Below, one piece after another: positions 27,017 to 35,749 of a stretch of DNA of 64,000 bases. Numbering within the stretch: the first letter of the stretch is position 1; each line of letters opens with the position of its first letter. The translations under genes and the position numbers were made by a program. This stretch comes from Roseibium polysiphoniae (GTDB taxonomy: Bacteria > Pseudomonadota > Alphaproteobacteria > Rhizobiales > Stappiaceae), in assembly GCF_014842925.1 (NCBI RefSeq), contig NZ_JACYXJ010000001.1, forward strand, positions 620,001-684,000, read 5' to 3'. The notes under the pieces were generated by a model that was not told the origin of the DNA, ran no database searches, and saw only the letters and a program-made list of their open reading frames with translations.

Positions 27017-27182
27017 GGCCCCGAGGCCCCACACATTTCTGCCTGCGCACGAGGCAGACCCACACGGTCCGCATTCATCCGCGGATCTGAAGCCTGCCGG
27101 TCGGGTGTCTACCCTCCAGCGCCCCGGGCGGCAGGCTCATCCAATTGAGACAGGGCCCCACGGCCTACACAGGAGATCGATC

Positions 27183-27929
27183 ATGAGCGATTATTCGTTT
27201 CAACTTTACAGCGCGCGCGACTTTCCACCGCTGACCGACACTTTGAAGATGTTGGCCGACGCGGGCTATGCGCAGGTGGAAGGCTATGGCGGTGTCTATG
27301 AGGACACTGGCGCGACCCGCGCTGCGCTCGACGCGACCGGCTTGACCATGCCTTCCGGGCATTTCTCGATCCATATGCTCGAAGAAGACGAAGAGAAGGT
27401 TTGCGAGATCGCATCGGCTCTCGGCATCACCCATATCTATTGCCCTTATCTGGACGCGAGCGAGCGGCCTCAAGACGCTACGGGCTGGGTTGCCTTTGCC
27501 AAGCGCCTTGAAGCTCTTGGCGAGCGGTACGGTGCCCGTGGCATGACCTTCGGCTGGCACAACCATGACTTCGAGTTCGTGGCGCTGGCCGATGGCTCCA
27601 TTCCGATGAAGCTCATTTTGGACAACGCTCCCAACATTAGTTGGGAAGCTGATATCGCCTGGATCGTGCGCGGCGGCGGAGACCCTCTTGAATGGATCAA
27701 GGCCTATGGCGAGCGCCTCAGCGCCGTTCACGTCAAGGACATTGCTCCGAACGGAGAATGCGAAGACGAAGATGGCTGGGCGGATGTGGGCCAGGGCACG
27801 ATGGACTGGAAAAAGCTCATCGACACCTTGAAGGCCACGCCGACGCAATTGTTCATCATGGAACACGACAAGCCGAGTGATGCGACCCGTTTCGCGCAGC
27901 GCTCCCTTGAAGCCTCTCAGACCTGGTAA
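27183..27929 (+). CDS. Sugar phosphate isomerase/epimerase-type TIM barrel (module II)
   Basis: The protein has 248 residues. AP-endonuclease-2-type TIM-barrel patterns include FGWHNHDFEF, WEADIAWIVRGGGDPLEWIK, VHVKDIAP and IMEHDKPSD, giving the His/Glu/Asp metal ligands. GGAGA precedes the ATG, and the open frame upstream is not coding. It is about 100 residues shorter than its counterpart in module I. It lies just ahead of a Gfo/Idh/MocA gene, repeating the pair of module I. The reaction is unknown but should act on a keto-sugar made by its neighbour. Confidence 0.87.
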   Translation: MSDYSFQLYSARDFPPLTDTLKMLADAGYAQVEGYGGVYEDTGATRAALDATGLTMPSGHFSIHMLEEDEEKVCEIASALGITHIYCPYLDASERPQDATGWVAFAKRLEALGERYGARGMTFGWHNHDFEFVALADGSIPMKLILDNAPNISWEADIAWIVRGGGDPLEWIKAYGERLSAVHVKDIAPNGECEDEDGWADVGQGTMDWKKLIDTLKATPTQLFIMEHDKPSDATRFAQRSLEASQTW

Positions 27930-27938
27930 GGCAAGAAT

Positions 27939-29072
27939 ATGAGCGACACTCTTGGTGTGGGCATCATTGGATGCGGAAACATCTCCACCACCTATTTCAA
28001 GTTTCTGCCGCTGTTCAAGGGCGTGGAGGTGCGCGCCTGCGCGGATCTCAATCGGGGTGCGGCCGAAGCGCGGGGCAAGGAATACGGTGTGCGTGCCGAC
28101 ACGGTGCATGACCTTCTTGAGGCCGATGACATCGATATCGTGGTCAATCTGACCATCCCGGATGCCCACTGGCCGGTCTCGAAGGAGATCTTGTCCGCCG
28201 GAAAACACGTCTACTCGGAAAAGCCCTTGGTGCTGACCCTGGAAGACGGCAAGGCAATGCAGAAATTGGCGTCGGAGAAGGGGCTGAAGGTCGGTTCAGC
28301 GCCAGACACCTTCATGGGCGGTGCGCACCAGCGCGCGCGCAGGGCGATCGATGAAGGCCGCGTCGGAAAGATTACCTCCGGCACATGCCACGTCATGAGC
28401 CATGGCATGGAGCAATGGCACCCGAACCCGGACTTCTTCTTTCTGCCAGGTGGCGGACCTATTCTGGATCTTGGACCGTACTACATCGCCAATCTGGTCA
28501 ATCTCGTGGGGCCGGTGAAACGGGTCGCGGCCCTGACCTCCATGGCAACACCGACGCGAACGATATCAAGCCAGCCAAGAGCGGGCGAGCAAATCCCGGT
28601 CAAGACCCCGACCAACATCCATGCGTTGCTTGAATTCGTAAACGGGGCGACCATCACCCTGTCAGCGAGTTGGGATGTCTGGGCGCATCGTCATGAAAAC
28701 ATGGAACTTTATGGCACCGAAGGGTCGCTTTATGTTCCCGACCCGAACTTTTTCGGCGGGGATGTGGTTCTGACCGGCAGTGACGGCAAGGCGGAGACCC
28801 TTACTGACGACGGTCATCCCTTCGGTATCGCGAATGAGGAACATGGCGACGGCATGAAGGCCAACTACCGGGCCGCCGGACTGGCCGATATGGCGCAGGC
28901 TCTTGTTGAAGGGCGGGATTATCGCTGTTCCCTGGACAGAGCGCTTCATGCGGTCGATGTCATGACCTCTATCCTGAAGTCCGGCGAAACCGGAAGCTTT
29001 GTCGACATCGAGACGCCGTGCTCGCGGCCTGCAAGTCTTGGCAAGGACGAAGCGCTGGCGATGCTGCGCTGA
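27939..29072 (+). CDS. Gfo/Idh/MocA-family oxidoreductase (module II)
   Basis: The protein has 377 residues with a Rossmann NAD(P) site (GVGIIGCGNISTTYFKFL). SEKPLVLTL carries the catalytic Lys-Pro, and GGGPILDLGPYYIANLVNLVGP carries Asp plus Tyr where module I has Asp plus His. That Tyr form is usual in one sub-branch of the family. The gene starts nine bases after the TIM-barrel gene and is the last of the module, followed by a strong bidirectional terminator. It probably oxidises the imported sugar at a ring hydroxyl. Confidence 0.89.
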   Translation: MSDTLGVGIIGCGNISTTYFKFLPLFKGVEVRACADLNRGAAEARGKEYGVRADTVHDLLEADDIDIVVNLTIPDAHWPVSKEILSAGKHVYSEKPLVLTLEDGKAMQKLASEKGLKVGSAPDTFMGGAHQRARRAIDEGRVGKITSGTCHVMSHGMEQWHPNPDFFFLPGGGPILDLGPYYIANLVNLVGPVKRVAALTSMATPTRTISSQPRAGEQIPVKTPTNIHALLEFVNGATITLSASWDVWAHRHENMELYGTEGSLYVPDPNFFGGDVVLTGSDGKAETLTDDGHPFGIANEEHGDGMKANYRAAGLADMAQALVEGRDYRCSLDRALHAVDVMTSILKSGETGSFVDIETPCSRPASLGKDEALAMLR

Positions 29073-29142
29073 CGCTTTCCCTCGCGCTTCAGGGTTCTGT
29101 TGGCCCTGGAGCGTGAACACCAATTGAGAAACAAAAACGGCA

Positions 29143-29176
29143 GCGCCGTGAGGCGCTGCCGTTTTTGGCTCATTCA
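29143..29176. terminator. Bidirectional terminator between module II and the PilZ gene
   Basis: A perfect 15-bp stem (AAAAACGGCAGCGCC at 29143-29157 with 29162-29176) encloses the tetraloop GTGA, with T-runs in both directions. It serves the plus-strand operon and the minus-strand PilZ gene. Confidence 0.92.
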
Positions 29177-29186
29177 AGCTGATTTT

Positions 29187-29486
29187 TTAAGAGGCGCGGT
29201 TCAGCGTGCTTTCAGCCGGACCGGTGTAGCGAACGCCCATCCGGTCTTCCTTGCGCCACACGACTTCCACGGGGCGCCGCGTACATTCATTGTCGACATA
29301 GAGCAGGAATGCACCAGGAACACCAAGGGAGTTCGGCAGCATCAAAAGCGCGCCGTCCTCATTCGTGTTGCGGATTGTGCAGTTGAAAACCTGTGAAAGC
29401 CCACCGAAAACGATACGTCCTGATTTCAGGGTCCGCTTGCGAGGGCCGCTGCGCCGTTCTTCGATTGTGTCCTGTCCGTCAGACAT
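29187..29486 (-). CDS. PilZ-domain protein (probable c-di-GMP receptor)
   Basis: This single-domain PilZ protein has 99 residues. The arginine motif reads RRSGPRKR and the second motif NTNEDGALL stands in for the usual (D/N)xSxxG, with Asp-Gly-Ala in place of the Ser. The C-terminal strands (VEVVWRKEDRMGVRYTG) are typical. It may bind cyclic di-GMP to control surface behaviour, although the altered second motif leaves binding uncertain. The ATG at 29486 is chosen because the domain starts soon after it; another in-frame ATG is at 29507. Both lack a good ribosome site. Confidence 0.78.
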   Translation of the reverse strand: MSDGQDTIEERRSGPRKRTLKSGRIVFGGLSQVFNCTIRNTNEDGALLMLPNSLGVPGAFLLYVDNECTRRPVEVVWRKEDRMGVRYTGPAESTLNRAS

Positions 29487-29721
29487 GGCTTTTGTCCCGA
29501 TATACATCTAGAGAAGGATTGTAGGACTGGAATCTAAACAAATGCTTGTTTCAATTGTAGAGTCGCAGCCGTTTCGGGCGAAAATCGGCGCAATTTAGGG
29601 CTTTTTCTTTGCGGGGCCACGCCTCGCGCCTTTGATCAAGCCTTGGTGCTTCAAGACCGTGCTTGACGTTCCCATCGCCTTTGCCGACTGTTCGGCCAGG
29701 ACGAACTTGGGAGAGTGGTTC

Positions 29722-30303
29722 ATGTACGCGCTTGTTATCGGCCTTGCCGTCTTTCTCGGCATTCACTGTCTGCCGATGTTTGTTCAAACTCGAGAAAAAT
29801 TGATCGGACGTTTCGGCGGGGCCGGGTATCGGATCGCCTTTTCCCTGATTTCCGCTGTCGGACTGTATCTGATCATCACTGGCTATGGCGCAGCGCGCGT
29901 TGAGCATCTTCCGATGCTTTATGATCCGCCTGAATGGACAAGGCACGTGGTCATGCTGTTCATGATCCCGGTCTTTATCCTGCTCATCGGGGCCTATGTG
30001 CAGGGGCGTATCAAGAGAACGTTTCGCCACCCGATGCTGATTGCAATCAAGCTCTGGGCATTCTCGCACCTGCTTGTGCGCGGAGATCTTGCATCAGTGC
30101 TCTTGTTCGGCAGTTTTCTCGCCTGGGCAGTGGTTGATCGGATTTCCTTGAAACGGCGCGTCGAGGAGGGGCCGATCGTTTCGGTCAGCCTTGATCAGGG
30201 CCGTCCCTATTTGGAAGTTCTCGTCATTCTGGGGGGGCTTGTGGCCTATGGTTTGTTCGTCTGGAAGGGTCACGAGCTTGTCATTGGCTACCCCTTGACG
30301 TAA
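29722..30303 (+). CDS. NnrU-family membrane protein
   Basis: This 193-residue protein has about five to six helices and matches the NnrU family: HCLPMFVQTREKLIGRFG, then GYGAARVEHLPMLYDPPEWTRHVVM and FRHPMLIAIKLWAFSHLLVRGDLASVLLFGSFLAWA. Conserved His residues (HP, SHLL) suggest a haem- or quinone-linked role; the family was named from nitrite/NO reduction clusters. The ATG at 29722 follows GGGAGAG; the open frame upstream is discarded. No denitrification gene is nearby, so a general membrane role is equally possible. Confidence 0.85.
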   Translation: MYALVIGLAVFLGIHCLPMFVQTREKLIGRFGGAGYRIAFSLISAVGLYLIITGYGAARVEHLPMLYDPPEWTRHVVMLFMIPVFILLIGAYVQGRIKRTFRHPMLIAIKLWAFSHLLVRGDLASVLLFGSFLAWAVVDRISLKRRVEEGPIVSVSLDQGRPYLEVLVILGGLVAYGLFVWKGHELVIGYPLT

Positions 30304-30506
30304 GCACGGGAAACCTTGGAGCAGAAGGGCTTGGAAATAAATCGTCTCCTCGCCTAACTTGCGCCATCAAACCGTTGAAAAGAAGCCGATACTGGCGTTT
30401 GCCTCCTGGGAGGCATGTCGATATTGTGTCGCGCCTGCCAACTGATTTGTCGCACAGAGGCGATGGACGGTCGGCATAACAAACTGAATGCAGGAACAAG
30501 ACACGC

Positions 30507-31187
30507 ATGTCCGATATTTTTCGTGAGGTCGATGAAGACATCCGCCAGGAGAAGTACCGTCGGCTTTGGGATCGCCTCGGCCCCTGGGTTATCGCTGCTG
30601 CTGTCTTGATCGTCGTCGGTACCGGCGGGTATCGAGGCTGGCTCTACTGGCAGGAGAGCCAGTCACAGCAGGCAGGTGATGCATTCTTTGAAGCCGTGCG
30701 CCTTTCCGAAAGCGGAGATGTTGCGCTGGCGGAGCAGAAGTTCGCCGAACTGTCTGACGCGACCGGTGGCTATCCGGCTCTCGCAAAATTGCGGGCCGCG
30801 ACCGACATGGTTCGCGAAGAACGCACAACCGAGGCCCTGGCCGAATTTGACGCGCTCTCGCGCGACAGCAGCGTCGATGCCACCCTGCGCGATATTGCGA
30901 GCCTGCGTGCGGCCTATGTGGCCGTCGACACGGAAGACTATGCTGCGGTTGCCGACCGGGTGGAAGGCCTGACCGGAGAAGATGGACCATTCCGTGCAGC
31001 AGCGCGTGAAATCCTCGCTGTCGCCGCATGGAAAGCCGGCGATGTTGAAACGGCGCGGTCTTGGATCGCTGCTCTGGAGGATGATCCGGCAACGCCGACA
31101 GATGTGGCGCGCCGGGTCGGGATTCTCTCCCAGGTGATTGATGCCGCCTTCGGTGCGGCTGACGATAGCGACGGAGCTGCCCAGTGA
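30507..31187 (+). CDS. YfgM-like inner-membrane protein with tetratricopeptide-like region
   Basis: The protein has 226 residues: a charged N terminus (SDIFREVDEDIRQEKYRRLWDRLG), one helix (about 28-46), then an alpha-helical periplasmic region with TPR-like repeats. E. coli YfgM has this layout and is a periplasmic-chaperone partner of SecYEG, with its gene next to bamB, as here. The stop overlaps the GTG start of the bamB gene (GTGA). The gene is the first of the yfgM-bamB-der group. Confidence 0.85.
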   Translation: MSDIFREVDEDIRQEKYRRLWDRLGPWVIAAAVLIVVGTGGYRGWLYWQESQSQQAGDAFFEAVRLSESGDVALAEQKFAELSDATGGYPALAKLRAATDMVREERTTEALAEFDALSRDSSVDATLRDIASLRAAYVAVDTEDYAAVADRVEGLTGEDGPFRAAAREILAVAAWKAGDVETARSWIAALEDDPATPTDVARRVGILSQVIDAAFGAADDSDGAAQ

Positions 31188-32536
31188 TACAGCGTTCTGG
31201 TCTGGCCGCCGCGCGCGCGTTCGGCGCGGCTGTGGCGTTCTCCTTGCTTCTGTCCGGCTGCGGCAGCGTTTCTGAATTCTCTGACAGTCTGAATCCCTTC
31301 TCCAAGGAGAAGATCCTTCCCGGCGACCGCAAGCCTGTCTTTGACGGCGCGGACCCTGCTGCCGTTGTCGAGGGCCGTGCTGCGTCGGTCGGCAAAGCCT
31401 CGGGCGGCCAGGACTGGACCACCGCTGGTGGCGGTCTGACCAACGACCCGGGCAATATTGCTGTCAGTATTTCGGGCTCGCGCGTCTGGCGCGCATCGAT
31501 TGGCGCTTCAGGTGGCAGTTTCACCTCGGATGCCCTGCGTGGATCTGCGCGTCCGGTCAGCGCGGCTGGACGTATTTTTGTTTACAAGCCCAATGGCGAT
31601 GTCATTGCGTTCAGCACAGGCGGTGCACGTCTCTGGACACGCGCCTTGCGTCCGGAAGGCGAGAAGGATGTTGCACCGGGTGGTGGCGTCGTTGTGTCCG
31701 GGAACATCGTTTATGCGGCGACCGGCTATCAGCAGGTCGCAGCACTTGATGCCGCATCAGGTCAGGTTCTGTGGACAGGCGATCTGGGCACGCCGGCACG
31801 TGGCGCGCCGGTTGCCGGCAATGGCCTCGTCATCGTCGTGACCCAGTCCAACGAAGTCTATGCCTTGAACCAGGAAGATGGCACCGAGGCCTGGAACTAT
31901 GTCGGCATCGAGGAAACCGCGGGCGTTCTGTCGTCTGCAAGCCCCGCGATTTCTGGCAATCGTGTCGTCGTTCCGTTCTCTTCGGGCGAGATCATGGCGC
32001 TCGACATCAAGACCGGTGAACCGGCCTGGATCGACGGCGTTGCGCGCGGATTCCGCACACTTGCCGTTTCAGGTCTTGCAGATGTTTCGGCAAGCCCGAT
32101 CGTCTCTGGCAACACGGTCTATGCGACCGGAGTCGCCGGGCGCACGATCGCGTCGAACCTGAAGTCGGGCGAAAGGCTCTGGGAACAGGACCTGGGCAGT
32201 GTGCACACGCCGGTCGTCTCGGGCAATGCGCTGTTCATGATCGATCTGGATGACCGCATGGTTGCCCTGGATCGCAAGACTGGCGAAACGCTTTGGGCAA
32301 CGACCTTGCCGCGGCCCGAGAAAAAGAAGAAACGTCGCAATTGGGCCGGTCCGGTGCTTGCGAATGGCGCGCTTGTCGCTATATCCAGCGACGGACGGAT
32401 GGCGATGGTTGATGCCACTTCCGGCAACATCATGGCCACCTATGACGTAAAGACCAAGGTCTATGTGACCCCGATCGTCGCCGGTGGGCGAATGATCGTT
32501 TTGGACGGCGATGACGCCGTCGCCGCATTTAACTGA
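31184..32536 (+). CDS. bamB: Outer-membrane assembly lipoprotein BamB (PQQ-like beta-propeller)
   Basis: The protein has 450 residues: a lipoprotein signal with LLLSGCGS lipobox (acylated Cys near residue 26), then repeated beta-propeller blades ([89 protein letters not shown]). It is the BamB scaffold of the BAM complex that folds outer-membrane beta-barrels. A basic KKKKRR insertion lies in the last third. It is coupled to the YfgM-like gene and followed by der, as in many proteobacteria. A 9-bp hairpin (32533-32553) without T-run covers its stop codon. Confidence 0.93.
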   Translation: MIQRSGLAAARAFGAAVAFSLLLSGCGSVSEFSDSLNPFSKEKILPGDRKPVFDGADPAAVVEGRAASVGKASGGQDWTTAGGGLTNDPGNIAVSISGSRVWRASIGASGGSFTSDALRGSARPVSAAGRIFVYKPNGDVIAFSTGGARLWTRALRPEGEKDVAPGGGVVVSGNIVYAATGYQQVAALDAASGQVLWTGDLGTPARGAPVAGNGLVIVVTQSNEVYALNQEDGTEAWNYVGIEETAGVLSSASPAISGNRVVVPFSSGEIMALDIKTGEPAWIDGVARGFRTLAVSGLADVSASPIVSGNTVYATGVAGRTIASNLKSGERLWEQDLGSVHTPVVSGNALFMIDLDDRMVALDRKTGETLWATTLPRPEKKKKRRNWAGPVLANGALVAISSDGRMAMVDATSGNIMATYDVKTKVYVTPIVAGGRMIVLDGDDAVAAFN

Positions 32537-32553
32537 CCCGGACGCCGGGTCAG
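32533..32553 (+). other. Short hairpin between bamB and der
   Basis: A 9-bp perfect stem (CTGACCCGG with 32545-32553) and 3-base loop span the bamB stop codon. There is no T-run, so mRNA stability or translational insulation is more likely than termination. Confidence 0.5.
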
Positions 32554-32571
32554 CGCGGCTTATCAGGAGTA

Positions 32572-34020
32572 ATGATCGTGGGCGCAAAAGTCGCCATCAT
32601 CGGACGGCCGAATGTCGGCAAGTCCACGTTGTTCAATCGTCTTGTCGGCAAACGGCTCGCCCTGGTGGATGATACGCCGGGCGTAACGCGGGACCGCCGG
32701 CCGGGCGATGCGCGCCTTGGCGATCTGCGTTTTACGATTGTCGACACGGCAGGCCTTGAAGACGCGGACAATGCGAGCCTTGAAGGCCGCATGCGTCATC
32801 AGACCGAAGAAGCCATCGCAGAAGCCGATGCGGTTCTCTTTGTCATTGACGCCCGTGCCGGCGTCACACCGCTGGACGCCCATTTCGCGGAAGTCGCGCG
32901 CAAGACCACAACGCCCGTGATCCTTCTTGCCAACAAGGCGGAAGGCAGGGCTGGCCAGAGCGGTCTCTACGAATCCTTCTCTCTTGGCCTGGGCGAGCCA
33001 ATCGGAATTTCAGCCGAGCACGGGGAAGGCTTGTCCGATCTCTATGACGCGCTGAAACCGCTGGTCGACCGGATTGATGAAGAAGAGGCTCTGGCGGCAG
33101 AGGGTGTCGAAGTCGAGGAAGCGCGCACCAACATCGAAGTTGATGAAGATGGTGAGCCGCTCGAGGAAGACGAGCCGGTTGGCACCACCGAGCGCCCCTT
33201 GCGGGTTGCCATCGTCGGACGACCCAACGCGGGAAAGTCGACGCTGATCAATTCGATGCTTGGCGAAGACCGCATGCTGACGGGACCGGAAGCCGGGATT
33301 ACCCGCGATTCCATTTCCGTCGAATGGCAATGGCATGAGCGTCACATCAAGCTTTTCGACACGGCCGGTATTCGCCGCAAGGCGCGGGTTCAGGAGAAGC
33401 TGGAAAAGTTGTCCGTTGCAGACGCCCTTCGCGCGATCAAGTTCGCTGAGGTCGTCGTCATCACGCTGGATGCGACCAATTCCTTTGAAAAGCAGGACCT
33501 GCAGATCATCGAACTGGTCGCCCGCGAAGGCCGGGCACTGGTCGTTGCGGTCAACAAGTGGGACCTGATCGAGGACCGGGAAGCGGCCTGGAAACGCATC
33601 AAGGATGCGAATGAGCGCTATTTCAATCAGATCCGCGGTGTTCAGATCGTCACCATGTCCGGCATTCAGGGGCAGGGCATCGACAAGCTGTTTGAAAGCG
33701 TCTTCAAGGCGTATGAGGCTTGGAACTCCCGTGTCTCCACGTCGAAGCTCAATCGCTGGCTGGACAAGGTCACCATCAACCATCCACCGCCCGCAGTTGC
33801 CGGCCGCCGCGTCCGTCTTCGCTACATGACCCAAGCCAAGACGCGGCCGCCTCACTTCATTGCTTTTGCGTCTCGTCCCGAGCAGTTGCCCGAGAGCTAC
33901 ACGCGATATCTTGTGAACAAGCTGCGTGAGACGTTCAATATTCACGGAACGCCGATCCGCTTTTCCTATCGAAAGGGCGAGAATCCTTACGCGGTGAAGA
34001 AAAAGCGCAAGATTCAATAG
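32572..34020 (+). CDS. der: Ribosome-assembly GTPase Der (EngA)
   Basis: The protein has 482 residues with two tandem GTPase domains and a C-terminal KH-like domain. G1 motifs are GRPNVGKST (residues 11-19) and GRPNAGKST (about 213-221). G3 motifs are DTAGLED and DTAGIRR, and G4 is NKAEG in domain 1 and NKWDL in domain 2. The linker is acidic ([25 protein letters not shown]) and somewhat long. It acts in maturation of the 50S subunit. AGGAGT precedes the ATG. A hairpin terminator follows about 35 bases after the stop. Confidence 0.97.
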   Translation: MIVGAKVAIIGRPNVGKSTLFNRLVGKRLALVDDTPGVTRDRRPGDARLGDLRFTIVDTAGLEDADNASLEGRMRHQTEEAIAEADAVLFVIDARAGVTPLDAHFAEVARKTTTPVILLANKAEGRAGQSGLYESFSLGLGEPIGISAEHGEGLSDLYDALKPLVDRIDEEEALAAEGVEVEEARTNIEVDEDGEPLEEDEPVGTTERPLRVAIVGRPNAGKSTLINSMLGEDRMLTGPEAGITRDSISVEWQWHERHIKLFDTAGIRRKARVQEKLEKLSVADALRAIKFAEVVVITLDATNSFEKQDLQIIELVAREGRALVVAVNKWDLIEDREAAWKRIKDANERYFNQIRGVQIVTMSGIQGQGIDKLFESVFKAYEAWNSRVSTSKLNRWLDKVTINHPPPAVAGRRVRLRYMTQAKTRPPHFIAFASRPEQLPESYTRYLVNKLRETFNIHGTPIRFSYRKGENPYAVKKKRKIQ

Positions 34021-34055
34021 TCAACTTTCCGTCGTAAAAGACACTTAAGTGATAG

Positions 34056-34083
34056 CGGCCCCGCCTCCGGGGCCGTCCTGTTC
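34056..34083 (+). terminator. Terminator after der
   Basis: CGGCCCCG (34056-34063), loop CCTC and complement (34068-34075) are followed by TCCTGTTCC. The stem is strong but the T-tract is interrupted. Confidence 0.6.
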
Positions 34084-34116
34084 CTTTCTTTCCATTTTCC
34101 TTCAAGGAGACATTTG

Positions 34117-34908
34117 ATGGCGTCCGAACGGCTCGATTTTGCCGCAACTCTGGCCGGCAAGGCCGGTGAACTGGGAATGGAATACTTCCGCCGCCTCGAG
34201 ACCCTGACGGTAACGAAAAAAGGTCATCAGGACCTGGTTTCCGAAGCTGATCGCGACGTGGAAACTCTGGTTCGCAAGGAACTGGCTGCAGCCTATCCGC
34301 AGGACGGCATCGTTGGCGAGGAACACGGCCGTGTCGAAGGCTCATCCGGCTACACTTGGGTTATCGATCCCATTGATGGGACTGCCAATTTCGTTGCAGG
34401 TATCCCGCAATGGTGTGTAATCATTGCTTGCGTCTACAACGGCGAAACCATCGTCGGCGTCATCCATGATCCCAATGCGAACGAGACGTTCCGCGCCGCC
34501 AAGGGCGAAGGCGCCTTCGTGAATGACAGGCCCATCAAGGTCACCGACAGCGACAGCTTGTCCAATGGCTCCCTGGGTGTCGGCTTCAACGGACGGACCG
34601 AAGCCAGCGACGCCATCAACTGCATCGGCGCACTGGTCTCCAAGGGTGGTGTTTTCTTCCGTAATGCCTCCGGTGGCCTCATGTTGGCCTATGCGGCCTC
34701 CGGCCGCCTCATCGGCTATTGCGAATCCCACATGAACGCCTGGGATTGCCTGGCTGGCATGCTGATCACCGAGGAAGCCGGTGGCATGGTCGCGCCCTAT
34801 GATGCAGACCATACGCTGACCAATGGCACCCGTGTCGTCGTCGGCGGGCCAGGCGTCTTCAAGGACATTGCTGAAATTGTCGAGGCGTCTTTCGGCCCGC
34901 GGCGGTAG
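34117..34908 (+). CDS. Inositol monophosphatase-family phosphatase
   Basis: This 263-residue protein has the metal-binding motifs GEEHG (Glu-Glu), WVIDPIDGTANF and WDCLAGMLI. The family covers inositol-1-phosphatase (SuhB), histidinol-phosphatase and CysQ-like enzymes. The motif set fits the SuhB/HisN side, and I do not assign a symbol. AAGGAGA precedes the ATG at 34117. The gene is alone between two terminators. Confidence 0.88.
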   Translation: MASERLDFAATLAGKAGELGMEYFRRLETLTVTKKGHQDLVSEADRDVETLVRKELAAAYPQDGIVGEEHGRVEGSSGYTWVIDPIDGTANFVAGIPQWCVIIACVYNGETIVGVIHDPNANETFRAAKGEGAFVNDRPIKVTDSDSLSNGSLGVGFNGRTEASDAINCIGALVSKGGVFFRNASGGLMLAYAASGRLIGYCESHMNAWDCLAGMLITEEAGGMVAPYDADHTLTNGTRVVVGGPGVFKDIAEIVEASFGPRR

Positions 34909-34954
34909 CGCTACTGAGCGCAAATCGTTCTGCTCTAAGCAGCCTGAAAAAAGA

Positions 34955-34983
34955 AAAGGCGCGTCCGCTCAGGAAGCGCCTTT
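34955..34983. terminator. Terminator between converging phosphatase and SDR genes
   Basis: AAAGGCGC (34955-34962) pairs with 34976-34983, with a small inner TCC/GGA stem. On the minus strand a long T-rich tract (TTTTCTTTTTTC) follows, and on plus CTTTCTG. Confidence 0.8.
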
Positions 34984-35008
34984 CTGATTCTAAAGCGAGA
35001 ACGGGCCC

Positions 35009-35740
35009 TTAGAGCGCCGCGAGCGTGCCGCGTGAGCGATCAAAAAGGTGACCGGTCGCTGTGACGTCGCTTCCGAGCATTGTCAGCAGGTCAGGAACGA
35101 TATCTGCCGGTTGAGGCAATTTATCCGGATCTTCGCCCGGCATGGCTTTGGCGCGCAATCCAGTGCGAACCGGTCCTGGATCGAAGAGATTGACGCGGAG
35201 CGTCGTTTTCTCGGTCTCATGAGCATAGGTCCGCACCATGGCCTCGAGAGCGGCCTTGGAAATCGACTGAAGCCCCCAGAAAGGCGTCGCCTCGCGCGCG
35301 TGATGAGATGTGAGGAACACAGCGCGTCCGGCAGGTGACTGACGCAGCAGTGGATCGAGCGAGCGGATCAAACGCCAGTTGGCTGTTACATTCGCGCCCA
35401 TGACCTTGTCGAAGTCTTTCGGGCTGATATGTCCGAGCGGCGCAAGAACGCCAAGCTGACCAGCGTTGCCGACAAGAATGTCCAGCTTCTTCCAGCGCTC
35501 GTAGATAGCCGCGCCGAGCCGATCAAGAGCGTCGTAGTCTGTCAGGTCGAGAGGCACGAGCGTTGCTGATTGGCCGCCCGCAGCCTTGATGTCGTCGTCC
35601 AGCTCTTCCAACCCGCCAACGGTCCGGGCAATGGCGATCACGTGCGCGCCTCGGCTCCCCAGCTCTTTGGCAACCTGATAGCCGATGCCGCGTGAGGCGC
35701 CGGTGACGACCGCCACTTGGCCTTCAAAATCATTAGACAT
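35009..35740 (-). CDS. SDR-family protein next to purF, catalytic Tyr replaced by Gln
   Basis: This 243-residue protein has a Rossmann fold with TGASRGIG at about 13-20, GNAG near 93 and Ser in LTSHH. At the catalytic YxxxK position the sequence is QSISK: the codon CAG encodes Gln where classical SDRs have Tyr, while Lys is kept. Either the enzyme has lost the usual oxidoreductase chemistry or another residue takes over. It lies nine bases after the purF stop, in the same direction, an arrangement I recall from other Hyphomicrobiales, where the neighbour keeps the Tyr. GAGGA inside the purF end acts as ribosome site. Confidence 0.85.
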   Translation of the reverse strand: MSNDFEGQVAVVTGASRGIGYQVAKELGSRGAHVIAIARTVGGLEELDDDIKAAGGQSATLVPLDLTDYDALDRLGAAIYERWKKLDILVGNAGQLGVLAPLGHISPKDFDKVMGANVTANWRLIRSLDPLLRQSPAGRAVFLTSHHAREATPFWGLQSISKAALEAMVRTYAHETEKTTLRVNLFDPGPVRTGLRAKAMPGEDPDKLPQPADIVPDLLTMLGSDVTATGHLFDRSRGTLAAL

Positions 35741-35749
35741 CCAGCGTCC

